Shown here: positions 8,704 through 18,239 of the stretch, one piece after another
Numbering within the stretch: the stretch's first letter is position 1
How the letters are laid out: each line of letters starts with the position of its first letter
Assembly: GCF_000350225.1 (NCBI RefSeq)
Contig: NW_005179086.1
Coordinates: 1-64,000 of the forward strand
From: Chondrus crispus
Taxonomy: Eukaryota > Rhodophyta > Florideophyceae > Gigartinales > Gigartinaceae
Length of the DNA stretch: 64,000 nucleotides
Reading direction: 5' to 3'
The notes under the pieces: generated by a model
Databases searched by the model: none
Told to the model about the DNA's origin: nothing
What the model saw: the letters and a program-made list of their open reading frames with translations, nothing else
Made by a program: the position numbers and the translations under genes

Positions 8704-11400
8704 ATGTCCGGCCACGCCGTCTATACGGTCGATTCCGCTCTCCCTGTCGACTCTGCTCCCTGCTCGCTATCCTCTGTGCTCCGTCTCGCACCTCCCTACG
8801 CGCGCGCAGGTCATTCCTCCTCCCCTTCTGGGGACGACGAATTCGTCGTCACTCCGTCACCCCTGCCCCCTTTCCGGCACGCGATCATGCGCGTGCCCTC
8901 CGGGCCGGTTCTCGACATCACCCTACTACCCCCGTCGTGGGAGTCCGTCCTCGTTCATCCGGCCTCAGCTCGGTCGGCTCCCTCTCCCGTCCTTCCTCAC
9001 GGGCTCGTCAACTCTGTCGGTCGCGTACTCGGTTCGCGCGTCCCGTGTCTCCCTATGTCGTCCCTCATCCCTTCTCGGGGCGGTCCCTCGCTCCCTCTGC
9101 CCCCGCCTGGCAGTGGATCGGACACGCCGGTTGTCTGCCCCTTGACCACTGAGGACCCCACCTTCGTCGAGAAGGGAGGTGCATCCGGGCTACCTTCCGC
9201 CGGTGCCGATTCGTCGGCTCCCCCGCCATGGTGGCCTCCGCGTCCTTTCCGGAAGTCCCGGGGGGGTCGCGCCTCTACCGTGTCCGACGAGTTATGCCCC
9301 CCGCCTTCCATCATCCCGCCGCCAGATGCTCGTCCGGTGACTGGGGCCTCGGTGCCGCTTCGACCTGAGCGTGTTGACGACGCGGTCGGCCCATCCGGTG
9401 GAGACCTCGTGACGGGGCCCCGCGGTGGCCCGTACCACCCCGGGGAGGGCTCGCATGGGGCCTTTGGCAGCTGCCGGCATCCCGGTGCGCCGCGCGCTGC
9501 CCCCCGCCTCGACGAGGGCGGAGAGAGGGAGGCGTCCAACACCTCCACGAGGTGGCTGGGGGTGCCCTTGGAGCGGTCAATCCCGCTACCGCTCGGTCGC
9601 TTGACATACGCGTGGCGACGCCATGCGCGGGCGAGCGTCACAGTGGGCGAGCTGCTGTCAAGGGAGTCCCTACGTCCTGACCTTCTACGAATTCGGTCCA
9701 TATACGAAGGAGGGCTGACCGAAGAGGCCCCCTTGGCGCTGGGTCGCCTCCTCGCCGAGGGCGGTGGCGCTCCTTACCAACTACCCGACGAGATTCCTAG
9801 TGATAGGACTTTCGCTTTTTGCGTGGAAGAGGTCGAGTATGTCGACCAGATGTCGGCGTACCTCTTCCACCGGGGCCCCCGTGGTCCCCCTCGCTTCATT
9901 CTCCCGGAGGTCACCGGGCTCTACGTCGGCCCCCGTCCGCGCACTTGCTCTAAGGCGCGAGCGGCCCTCCAGAAGTCCGCATGTTCCCTCATGCGGATTC
10001 ACCACATTGCCGTGGCGCCCAACGATTGGGCGACTTACCGGCACCGCGGGGAAGAGGATGGGCGCGTGTTCCCGTCCGCCTCGTTCTCCCCGGGCTTGTC
10101 GAGAAGCGATTTCCCTGAGCTTCCGCCGGTCGTAGGGGAGTCGCTCCCCTCGTTGGGAGTTCACCCGTTACTCCCCTACGCCTTGAAGCACTTCGGCTTC
10201 GCCTGCGGTGACCCGAAGCACCCGGTTTTCGATTACCTCGCGTACAACGTAGAGCGAGAATGGGCGTGGTGTCTCGGTAACGCCTTCATGAATGAGGTCT
10301 CTCTCCACGGGCGTGCTTTCGTGCAACCCGTGGGGGTACTCTCCTTCCTTGGGCGAGTGGCGCTATCCCTTCCGGACGTTGCCATGCATCCTCTCGAGCG
10401 TGGCTCACCGTGTGTGGCCTGGTCGTACTCCTCTGTACTAGACCTGATGCACCGCGCCGGTGCGGTGCCCGAACGTAATCGTCGTCCTTGGACGGACTAC
10501 ACGACAGGGACTCGGAGCCTCTTTCTCGCATATGACCATCGGAGCGACTCCTTCGTGGCCCGTCCAAGCGTCCCCACCGCGGGCCCGTCCCGAGGCATGG
10601 GAGGCGTCGGGTCTACGGCGCGCGAGGCGCGTCGGAAGCGGTATCGTGACCTGGACGGCGAGCTTCCCGCAATCGCGTTGGCCAGGGTGAGCGTGCCGTC
10701 GGTGCTTCCCAAGGCAGGTCACGATACTGCGTCGGGGTCCCCGTTGCCCCCTCTGCCTTCTCTTGGCTCCGTCGGTTGCCTCGGTCCGCAACGGAACACC
10801 GCCTTGACCCTTGACCTAGCTCGCAACGAGCTCACCGCAATCCCCAGGTTGTCTCGCGCCCTGGGGAGTCTGGTCGATAGGGCTTGGACTGTAGAGGGAC
10901 TACTCCGTACCCTCACGAGCTGGTCTGTCGAACGTAGCAGCGAAGCGCGCCGTCTCGGGGCGGAACGACAGGCGTTTGCCGCAGAGCGTGACTCCCTCGC
11001 GGAGCAGCTCCGAGGCTCTCAGGATGAGCTGAAGGTTCTACGAGAGTCGTCCTCCCTACAGGCGAGTGGTCTCCGGCGCGCGGCGGCCGATCGCGATAGA
11101 TACCGCGGCAAGCGGGACGCCCTCAGGGCCGTACGTGTCGCCCCGTCGGCCGTGAGCCTTCCTGGCCCTGTGCCACGCCAGGGTCTTCGAGACCCTTACC
11201 AGAGTCGCGAGCTCGGCTCTTCGATGGCCGACGAACCCGCCACTTCGGTCAACCCAGCTCGCGGGTGGACAACGCATGGCGTAGTCGCCCTTCCACCGCT
11301 TCACGAGACGGAGGCGAGTGCACCGTCGCACCCTAGCTACTGCCCCTCGAGCGGGCGGGCTTCCGGGCCGCCGGCGTTCCCCGACGGGACGGAGCGCTGA
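8704..11400 (+). CDS. element A antisense ORF, 898 aa (aORF family)
   Basis: ATG at 8704, about 60 nt inside the 3' LTR, reading towards pol on the strand opposite to gag-pol. It is fully open for 898 codons. Residues 1-290 are Pro/Ser/Gly-rich and likely disordered. About 290-640 form the conserved core: a PxxxLP start, DWATYRHRGEEDGR near residue 440 (compare DTWAYRADGDR in B1 and DTWKFRTEGER in C), then HFGFACGDPKH near 496 (compare YFG..L..DP) and a REW/F/HGR/P/LGR run. About 700-800 is a coiled coil (ERSSEARRLGAERQ onward). No enzyme motif is visible. Homology to the B1 and C ORFs is remote but ordered. Its position suggests it could be driven by antisense transcription from the LTR; that is inference. 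Confidence 0.75.
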   Translation: MSGHAVYTVDSALPVDSAPCSLSSVLRLAPPYARAGHSSSPSGDDEFVVTPSPLPPFRHAIMRVPSGPVLDITLLPPSWESVLVHPASARSAPSPVLPHGLVNSVGRVLGSRVPCLPMSSLIPSRGGPSLPLPPPGSGSDTPVVCPLTTEDPTFVEKGGASGLPSAGADSSAPPPWWPPRPFRKSRGGRASTVSDELCPPPSIIPPPDARPVTGASVPLRPERVDDAVGPSGGDLVTGPRGGPYHPGEGSHGAFGSCRHPGAPRAAPRLDEGGEREASNTSTRWLGVPLERSIPLPLGRLTYAWRRHARASVTVGELLSRESLRPDLLRIRSIYEGGLTEEAPLALGRLLAEGGGAPYQLPDEIPSDRTFAFCVEEVEYVDQMSAYLFHRGPRGPPRFILPEVTGLYVGPRPRTCSKARAALQKSACSLMRIHHIAVAPNDWATYRHRGEEDGRVFPSASFSPGLSRSDFPELPPVVGESLPSLGVHPLLPYALKHFGFACGDPKHPVFDYLAYNVEREWAWCLGNAFMNEVSLHGRAFVQPVGVLSFLGRVALSLPDVAMHPLERGSPCVAWSYSSVLDLMHRAGAVPERNRRPWTDYTTGTRSLFLAYDHRSDSFVARPSVPTAGPSRGMGGVGSTAREARRKRYRDLDGELPAIALARVSVPSVLPKAGHDTASGSPLPPLPSLGSVGCLGPQRNTALTLDLARNELTAIPRLSRALGSLVDRAWTVEGLLRTLTSWSVERSSEARRLGAERQAFAAERDSLAEQLRGSQDELKVLRESSSLQASGLRRAAADRDRYRGKRDALRAVRVAPSAVSLPGPVPRQGLRDPYQSRELGSSMADEPATSVNPARGWTTHGVVALPPLHETEASAPSHPSYCPSSGRASGPPAFPDGTER

Positions 11401-13510
11401 TCGGTCGAGTCTATCGGCGCTCCCTTCGCGTCCTTTGTTAGCCCCCTTTCTCCGTAAAGCCCTTAAGGCATTTCCTGGTCCCCTTTTCCCGACATTCGGT
11501 AGTCGCCGTTTTCCTCCTTCGCCCTTACCGGAGCGGTATGCCGAAGAGTGGTCGGACTCTCCGCCCTCGTAACGAGGGTGGCCATACGCGCCCGCATGTA
11601 CAAGGTGGCGCGTCGACGCGCGGAACCGGCTCACTGACCCACAGTATCTCGCCCGTACCGGGGGCCTTTGAATAAGGGAGTCGCTCGGCTCCGCACTTTT
11701 GTTTCCATCCTCGTTAATCATCGTTAACTAACTTCGGACGGGGTCTCTCCTCGTCGAGACAGGGGAGGTTGCGCCTGGCGACGTCGCTCCCACTCACCCC
11801 TCGATTCCGAGGGGAGGGGCGAGTAGAGAAGCTTGTCACGTTAGTCGCCTCGGGGTCCGCGGTCTCTCGCGCCCTTCGATGGGGGTGGTTTCTGCCGGAC
11901 CTCCCCCCATCCCGTGGCGTCCGGGTCATGCCGAACCCGCGTCACGGGGTCGCGCGTACCGGGGTCCCTTTCGGTTCCCATTCGGGGCGGATTCGCGCAC
12001 CTTCTGACGCCGTCTCGGGGCGTCTGGTGCCCCGCGGTCCCTCCTCGTGCTCGCTGGCAGGGGCCTTCCTCGTTGCTCGTCCGAAAGCGTTGACACCTAT
12101 TCGTTAGTATGATCATACGCTCGTACCATCCGTTCCGGACGGAGTCGTACTATCCTTTCGCGGAATGCGTGGAGTTTGGGGCATGGTCGCTCACGAGAGC
12201 GGCCATGTCCCCTCCTCGATGCTTCTCCTGACGGATCCGTGACGCCGTCTGTGTGGAGCGTGGCGGCGGCGCGGTCACGACTTCGGGGCGTCGGCGTTCC
12301 ACGCCCTCGCGCTACCTCGGTCCCCGGCAGTCGGTCGTTCCGGTTCGTCCTTGCCGGGGCGACCTGTTCTCCGTATTCGACGGGGGTCGGCGCGGCGCAC
12401 GTGTAGCGCAATGGAGGGGTCAGTAGCGTCAGTGACCGTGAGTTGGCGTTCTCCGTCGCCGCTCGCAGGCAAGCGCAGGGGTAGCGTGCGCTCGTCGTCT
12501 CCTCTACCGTAGCAACCCGGCCCGTCGTCGCTCGCGGTAGCACGGCTCGGACCCGTCGCTCAACCCGTCCGCGGTCGGACGCGTGACGGGGAGACGGGGA
12601 GACGGGGAGGGCGAGTCGTTCGGTCACCTTGGTGTGCGTGGGTGTCGAAATTGCGGGGCGCCCGCTCGATGCGGCGCCCCTGTGGAGCTCGCTCCTTCCT
12701 CCCTTCTGGTGAGGGGGCGGACGTGTGTACCTTTACTCGAGTATTTGTTGTACCGTCGGGCAGCGTCGTCCGGTTTCGCTCTTGCTTGGCACATGGCGCA
12801 CAGTACCCCTGTGTGCTATGCACGTGCGGGTGTAATTGCCCCTGTTAATTTTCCGTTATTTTCAGAGGCCGGCGGCGGGGTAATTTAGTGCTGACGCGAG
12901 CAGGTGTTGCTGCATGTCGTGCGGCTCCGATGTCGCTCGTTCTCATACCCCGTAATTTCCATAATTTTGGGGTATGTCCCGGCGGCGGTTTTGAAGTGTC
13001 TCGCGCGTTTTCTCGCACACCACCCATATGGATGGGGTCATGATCCGATCGTTCGTCCGGTTATCGTGCGGATTGAGGGCTCGACATGAGCCTCCCCCTT
13101 CTCGGGTACCCCGACCTTAGAGGAGGGCATTTTGGTCGCTTCCTCCGCCCGCCAAAGGGCTCCCGTGGCTCCGCTAGTGCTCGCCTCTTTCGTCGGTCGT
13201 CTCCTCGCCGCGGTTGCCGGACTTAACGGAACGGCCGGCAATCCTGTTCGGGGGGGTCGTCCGACGTTTCCGCTCCGAACGGGGTTTTGCCGTCCTCGTA
13301 ATGTCGGTCATTACGAGGGCTGAACATTTTTTCAGGCAGTTCGTACTGTCCTGTTCTTATGTCTCGCGTCCCTGACGTCCGAGAAGTCAAGACGACTTGA
13401 CTTGAACACGTCCCCGGCTGTGACCCTCCGATAGGGTCAGCCGTCCTCCTTCGCTTCCCCTTTTCGTCTGTTCGTGCAGGCTGGGGTTAATCCGCGAAGG
13501 AGCGGTTGAG
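11401..13510. other. non-coding part of the antisense module of A
   Basis: 2.1 kb of G+C-rich sequence between the tail of the antisense ORF and the tail of pol. Several frames are open by composition only. I see short inverted repeats, such as the CATGGTCGCTC/GAGCGGCCATG type near 12183-12208, and no recognisable gene. Confidence 0.5.
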
Positions 13511-13545
13511 GGCCCCCCCTTAAGCGTGAACGTCCGCGTTCACGG
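13511..13545 (-). repeat. polypurine tract 1 of element A overlapping the pol stop
   Basis: On the - strand the last pol codons run into TAA and then GGGGGGG. The 35-bp segment is duplicated at 8646-8681 next to the 3' LTR. The two copies bracket the antisense module. Confidence 0.8.
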
Positions 13546-16500
13546 TTTGGGTGAGGTCTCTGCCGGTACGTCTCCGGAGGCGTTGGGCGTAACGAGACAC
13601 CAACTCCTCCGGGACGTGAGTCCGCGCAGTCCAAGTGGGCGCGTCGTAATCCGCCCACTTGATGAGGAACTCCGTAGTTCCGTCTTCCATGACTCGATGT
13701 CTCAGTAGCCGTTCGACGGCATACTGTGTTCCCGCGGTGTCCTTATCGGCGAGGTCCCGCGGGGTCGTCGTACTTGCTCGTGGCGCGTCTATCGGAGACG
13801 GCGCGTACACGCAGCGGTCGGCGGAGACTCGCTTGGTGACCTCATCGCGATCGATCGTGATGGTTCGGCGGTCATTGGCGAGCACGCGGTAGGGTCCGAC
13901 AGCGGGCGAGGCGAGCTTGTTCGATGTCTTAGCCCCATCGGTGGGGTTGAGATATACGTATTCTCCGGGGCGGAGCCGGGAATTAATACGTCGTATGCGT
14001 TTATCGAAGTCGCGCTTGTAGCGAGCCTGCGTGCGACGCAGGCTCCCGTAGGCCTTCTGGATAGTCGAATCCAAGGTCTTGAGGAACTCGGCACGTTGGT
14101 TCCCCCTATCGGAAGGGGGCGCGTCGCCGTCCGCGCGTCGGAGAGAGAACTCCGGCGGTGGCCTGCTGAGCACGATCTCAAACGGCGTGGTGCGTGTGGT
14201 GCGATGTACGTGGGAGTTGTACGCATACGTAAGCGGCCCCACGTACACATCCCAGTCGTCCTGGTGTTCATCCACGTAGTTCCTCAGCATCGAGGCGATT
14301 GTTCGGTTATATCGCTCGACTTGCCCGTTCGTCTGGGGATGGTACGCCGAAGTGTACAAATTCGTTATCCCCAGAACGCGGCACGTACTGTGGAAGAACT
14401 TGGCATTAAACTGAGGGCCGTTGTCCGAAAGCAACGTGCGAGGGACGCCATACTTGAACACCCACGAGTCGCAGAACGCAACTGCGACTGTGTGCGCTGT
14501 TATCGTGCGGAGCGCAACGACTTGCGTTAGCTTACTGAAGCGGTCCGTGATCACGAGCAGGAACCGTTTTCCTGTCTTCGTCTTGGGGAGCGGCCCCAAG
14601 ATGTCGATGGCGAGGCTCTGGAGGGGCCTCGTAGCTGGAAACAATCTCAATCGGTTGAGATGTTTCCTCAGCTTCACCCGGTTCATCGCGCAGGTTCGAC
14701 ACCCCCGCACCGTGGCTGCGACGTCTGCAGCCAGGTGGGGCCAGTAGTACTCGCGTCGAAGTGCGTAGTACATACGGTTCTGGCCCGGGTGCCCCGCGAT
14801 GGCCGGGTTGTGACACAGGCGAAGGAGCCTGGCGCGGAGCGTCCGAGGTACCACCACCTGAACGATATCAGGGTCGAAGGGGTGTCTCCGTTTGAGCACC
14901 CCTTGCTGGTCCTCGAAGAACGCGGAGTCCCGGGACTCGGACTGTCGTGCCAAAACGGTTTGGCAGAAGTCATCCACGCGTTGCTCCTCGGCTATCTCCT
15001 CTATCGTAAGAGGGGCCGGAAGGTCGTCCTGCGGTGGGGCGACCGGGGAGTCGAGCGCGCCAGCCTCGGGGTCTTCGGCGCGCTGGATGTCGGCGGCGTC
15101 GAACTCGTCGTTCTCCTCCCAAAACGAATTGGGTTCTTGGAGAGCGGGGGCTTCGTCGTCGCCTCGTGGTTCGTCGCGCGTCCGTACGCGCGACCTTGTT
15201 CGGGCTTCGGCTTGATTCCGTGTCGTTACGAAGACATGGACGACCTGATGATCGCAGCTCGTGGTACAAACGTGGTCCGCGAGCTCGTTCGATACGTCTC
15301 GAACTGTCGTGCCCCCGTCGAAAGTGGGGACGTCCTCATCCACCTCGACGGTGGGGCGAGGGTCATCGGCGACCTTCGGCGACACGAGTCGTGACAGGGC
15401 ATCGGGCACCTGATGCACGCGCCCGGGGCGGTACTGAATGGTGAAATCGTATTCAGCCAGACGTAGCCGCCACCGGGTGAGTCTTCCGGAACTCTCGGTG
15501 AGGGACATGAGCCATCGGAGGGCGTCATGGTCCGTCCGTACGGTGAACTTCGTGCCTTCTACGTACGGCCGTAGTGTGCGGACGGCCCACACTACGGCGA
15601 AGCACTCGCGTTCGGTAGCGCTGTAGTTGCGCTCACTATCGGACAGTGAGTACGACCAATACCCCACGGGGCGCCAGTCGTTCGGCTCTTCGTGCTCCTG
15701 AAGTAAGGTGCAGCCGAGTTGGTAGGCACTCGCGTCGGTGTCTATCATGTACGGACGACCGTGCCGGGGCAACGCGAGGATCGGCGGAGCGATCATGCAC
15801 TTCTTAAGGTTCTCGAACGCCTGAAGTTGCAGCTCCGTGGGGTTATAGAAATCGGGATCCGAGTCCTTGCGCGTCATGTCGGTCAGAGGGCGCGCAATCT
15901 TAGCGAACCCCTTAACGAATCGGCGGTATACGTTACACGCCCCGAGGAACGAGCGCACTTGCGTCAACGTCCTCGGGAACGTGAAAGTCTTGAAAGCGTC
16001 GGCCGCCGTATCGGCCACGCTCAACTTGCCTGGGGAGATGACGTGCCCCAGGTAGTGCACCTTCGGTCGGAAGAAGCTGCACTTCTTGAGCTTAAGGGAG
16101 ATACCGGAACTCCGCAGTAAGCTCAAGACGGTGTCGAGATGCCTCGCGTGTTCTCTGTGCGTACGGGAGAACACGATCACGTCGTCGAGATAGACGAGGC
16201 ATATTTGCCAGCGGACTCCGGAGAGTATTATGTCGAGCGCACGTTGGAAGGTGGCCGGTGCCCCTTTTAATCCAAACGACATGCGCAAATGGCGGTACGT
16301 GCCCATGTGCGTCGTAAACGTGGTCTTATCCCGGTCTTCCGGAGCGACCGGGATCTGCCAATAACCGGAATTGCAGTCCAACGTGGTGAAGACGGCTGCA
16401 TCTCCTAACGAGTCGATGCAGTCGTCCATCCGTGGCAGCGGATACGAATCCGCTGCCGTCTTCGCGTTGAGACGCCGGTAGTCCACGCAGAACCGAAGAG

Positions 16501-16714
16501 AGCCGTCTTTCTTCGGTACGAGCACCACGGGGGACGCCCACTCGGTGCTCGCGGGTTCGATAACCCCTGCGTTCAACATCTTGTTGACCTCCTTCGCGAC
16601 ATTTCGCGCATGGCCGGGCCCTTCCGATAGGGCATAGAACGAATCGGTTTCGTTCCCGGTTCGATGGGAATGCGGTGCTCCGTGGCTTGGATCGTTCCAA
16701 GCGCACCGCTCCAC
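13520..16714 (-). CDS. element A pol: RT, RNase H, integrase, chromodomain
   Basis: About 1,060 codons, read into by frame change from the protease ORF rather than from its own ATG (the first codon of this open frame is GTG). RT has VVLVPKKDGSLRFC and YLDD (about residue 173). RNase H has DTDAS (about 321) and TDHDALRWLM. The integrase has an HHCC zinc site, then D in LAIDILGPL (about 703), D in LLSDNGPQF (about 764) and E in NGQVERYNR. The C-terminus is a chromodomain (about 1000-1050, FLIKWADYDAPTWTAR). It is intact over the whole length. The overlap with the protease frame (16573-16714) needs a one-base shift near 16610. It is homologous to B1 pol, but the element families have different LTRs. 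Confidence 0.93.
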   Translation of the reverse strand: MERCAWNDPSHGAPHSHRTGNETDSFYALSEGPGHARNVAKEVNKMLNAGVIEPASTEWASPVVLVPKKDGSLRFCVDYRRLNAKTAADSYPLPRMDDCIDSLGDAAVFTTLDCNSGYWQIPVAPEDRDKTTFTTHMGTYRHLRMSFGLKGAPATFQRALDIILSGVRWQICLVYLDDVIVFSRTHREHARHLDTVLSLLRSSGISLKLKKCSFFRPKVHYLGHVISPGKLSVADTAADAFKTFTFPRTLTQVRSFLGACNVYRRFVKGFAKIARPLTDMTRKDSDPDFYNPTELQLQAFENLKKCMIAPPILALPRHGRPYMIDTDASAYQLGCTLLQEHEEPNDWRPVGYWSYSLSDSERNYSATERECFAVVWAVRTLRPYVEGTKFTVRTDHDALRWLMSLTESSGRLTRWRLRLAEYDFTIQYRPGRVHQVPDALSRLVSPKVADDPRPTVEVDEDVPTFDGGTTVRDVSNELADHVCTTSCDHQVVHVFVTTRNQAEARTRSRVRTRDEPRGDDEAPALQEPNSFWEENDEFDAADIQRAEDPEAGALDSPVAPPQDDLPAPLTIEEIAEEQRVDDFCQTVLARQSESRDSAFFEDQQGVLKRRHPFDPDIVQVVVPRTLRARLLRLCHNPAIAGHPGQNRMYYALRREYYWPHLAADVAATVRGCRTCAMNRVKLRKHLNRLRLFPATRPLQSLAIDILGPLPKTKTGKRFLLVITDRFSKLTQVVALRTITAHTVAVAFCDSWVFKYGVPRTLLSDNGPQFNAKFFHSTCRVLGITNLYTSAYHPQTNGQVERYNRTIASMLRNYVDEHQDDWDVYVGPLTYAYNSHVHRTTRTTPFEIVLSRPPPEFSLRRADGDAPPSDRGNQRAEFLKTLDSTIQKAYGSLRRTQARYKRDFDKRIRRINSRLRPGEYVYLNPTDGAKTSNKLASPAVGPYRVLANDRRTITIDRDEVTKRVSADRCVYAPSPIDAPRASTTTPRDLADKDTAGTQYAVERLLRHRVMEDGTTEFLIKWADYDAPTWTARTHVPEELVSRYAQRLRRRTGRDLTQTVNADVHA

Positions 16715-18099
16715 AGACTCGAGTGCTTACGGAGCATCTCGAGTACGTGGCCAAGGAGCTTGTCATCGTCGATGTATGACAGGTCGATCTCTTTTTCCCA
16801 ATCCATCGGTGGATTTTCGGGATCCTTTTGCTGGGGGAGTACAGTACCCCTCGCCGTCGGTTGGCATAAAGGTGACCGTCCGTCCGGGTCGACCCCCCTG
16901 CCCCCGGCGGTGGTCTCATCGTCGGAGTTGGATCGGCCAACTCCTACCCCACCGACTTGATCGGTCAAGTCGGTCAGGTGTAGCGCGTGCGCGATCCCCT
17001 CAGCGACCTTACGTTCGGGAGTGAGGATCGTGAGGGGGTTGCGCTTCGCGTATCCCACGACGGTGTGCTTCGGACGCCTTCTTTCTCGTCGTGAGAAATT
17101 TGCGACGATGACGTCGAAGGTCTGATTCGGTAGGACCTCCGCGACGCCATTCGTCAGCCTCACTCCATGTCGGTGTTGGAGTGAGGGCTTGGGTTCCAGG
17201 AAAACGAGGCCCCTCCCCGCGGTTGTCACACGCACGCGAGCTTGTGACATCGCGGGGATGGTAACCCAGCGGGCGATTCGGATCGCCTGCTGGGCCTCCT
17301 TGCGTACGTCCGGCCGACCCGTGTGTCGCCCGTGACGCCTGGTTTGGGGAGTCGGTTCCCCCTTTTCGTCGACGATGGCGACGGAACCGCCTTGGCGTAG
17401 CTCCATTCGTTGAGCTTCGATGTCGATACATCGCACGTGCGTATCGATGAAGGCCGTGCCGAGAAGGACCGGCACGGCGAGCTGGTCCGCGACTACGAAC
17501 GGAATTCGAAACACCGTGTTCCTCAACCGCACCGCCAGGCGGACGACGGCCGAAAGCTTGAGGGGGTTGCTATTCGCGCCTGCCAATCGTGGCAGAGGTG
17601 CGTCGTGCACGACGTAACGCGTCCAATCGGGGGGAAGGTCGGCCTTCCTCACCAGATTATACCCCGACCACGTATCAACGGCGATCGTGCGGGGTTTAAA
17701 TGCATTTCCCTCTGTGGCTACCGAGCCGAGGACGTTGTAGATCTTCGACGTCATAAGGCAAATGACGCCGTCGACCACCTTCGGGGCGACCTTATCAGTG
17801 AGGTCGTTCCGCCGGGGCCTTCGATTTCGGTGCTGGCCCCGCTTGCTTTTCCTTCTCCCCCTTCCTTGGGGCGTCCGCGGATCAGTGACGCCCCTCGGAT
17901 TACTCGAGTCCGTACGACACGGACCTTTCTCCGGCGACCTTGGGCTCGCGGGAGTCGGGGGGTCGACCGAATCTTTTCGGTCGTCGTTGCCCCCGTCGCC
18001 ATCGTTACGCCTCACCGGGACGTCGGCTGTCCCGGTGTCTTGTTCTCCTAACGTCGGGCCTTCGGAGGCCTCGACGTGCGCTCCCTCCTGTATCGGCAT
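16573..18099 (-). CDS. element A protease-containing ORF
   Basis: 508 codons from ATG at 18099. The first 115 residues are charged and disordered. An aspartic protease-like domain follows: IAVDTWSGYNLV near residues 138-149 in the flap/active-site position, and VPVLLGTAFID as the second conserved block. The catalytic motif reads D-T-W-S-G rather than the usual DTG or DSG, so activity cannot be assumed. The C-terminus already contains the start of RT (HRIPIEPGTKPIRSMPYRKG), so protease and RT belong to one polyprotein broken by a one-base frame change. It lies 140 nt downstream of gag in another frame. Confidence 0.8.
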   Translation of the reverse strand: MPIQEGAHVEASEGPTLGEQDTGTADVPVRRNDGDGGNDDRKDSVDPPTPASPRSPEKGPCRTDSSNPRGVTDPRTPQGRGRRKSKRGQHRNRRPRRNDLTDKVAPKVVDGVICLMTSKIYNVLGSVATEGNAFKPRTIAVDTWSGYNLVRKADLPPDWTRYVVHDAPLPRLAGANSNPLKLSAVVRLAVRLRNTVFRIPFVVADQLAVPVLLGTAFIDTHVRCIDIEAQRMELRQGGSVAIVDEKGEPTPQTRRHGRHTGRPDVRKEAQQAIRIARWVTIPAMSQARVRVTTAGRGLVFLEPKPSLQHRHGVRLTNGVAEVLPNQTFDVIVANFSRRERRRPKHTVVGYAKRNPLTILTPERKVAEGIAHALHLTDLTDQVGGVGVGRSNSDDETTAGGRGVDPDGRSPLCQPTARGTVLPQQKDPENPPMDWEKEIDLSYIDDDKLLGHVLEMLRKHSSLWSGALGTIQATEHRIPIEPGTKPIRSMPYRKGPAMREMSRRRSTRC

Positions 18100-18239
18100 T
18101 ACAGGAGCTCCCGTGCCCGCCTCCGGAAGCGGGGGATGTATTATCGGACAATACCCCCCGTGTCCTTGGTGACCACGCTGGATCGAGTCTAGTTCGTGGG
18201 GAAAAGACGGCTCACGCGACCGCGTGTACGTAACCGTCT

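Noticed and set aside
12097..12627. A 176-codon open frame on - in the antisense module of A
   Set aside because: No homologue in B1 or C at the corresponding place, no domain, and similar long frames occur in all G+C-rich spacers here.
14660..15394. A 244-codon open frame on + inside element A pol
   Set aside because: It is the antisense shadow of the integrase/RNase H region in G+C-rich DNA, with no motif of its own. Unlike the true antisense ORF it overlaps pol completely.
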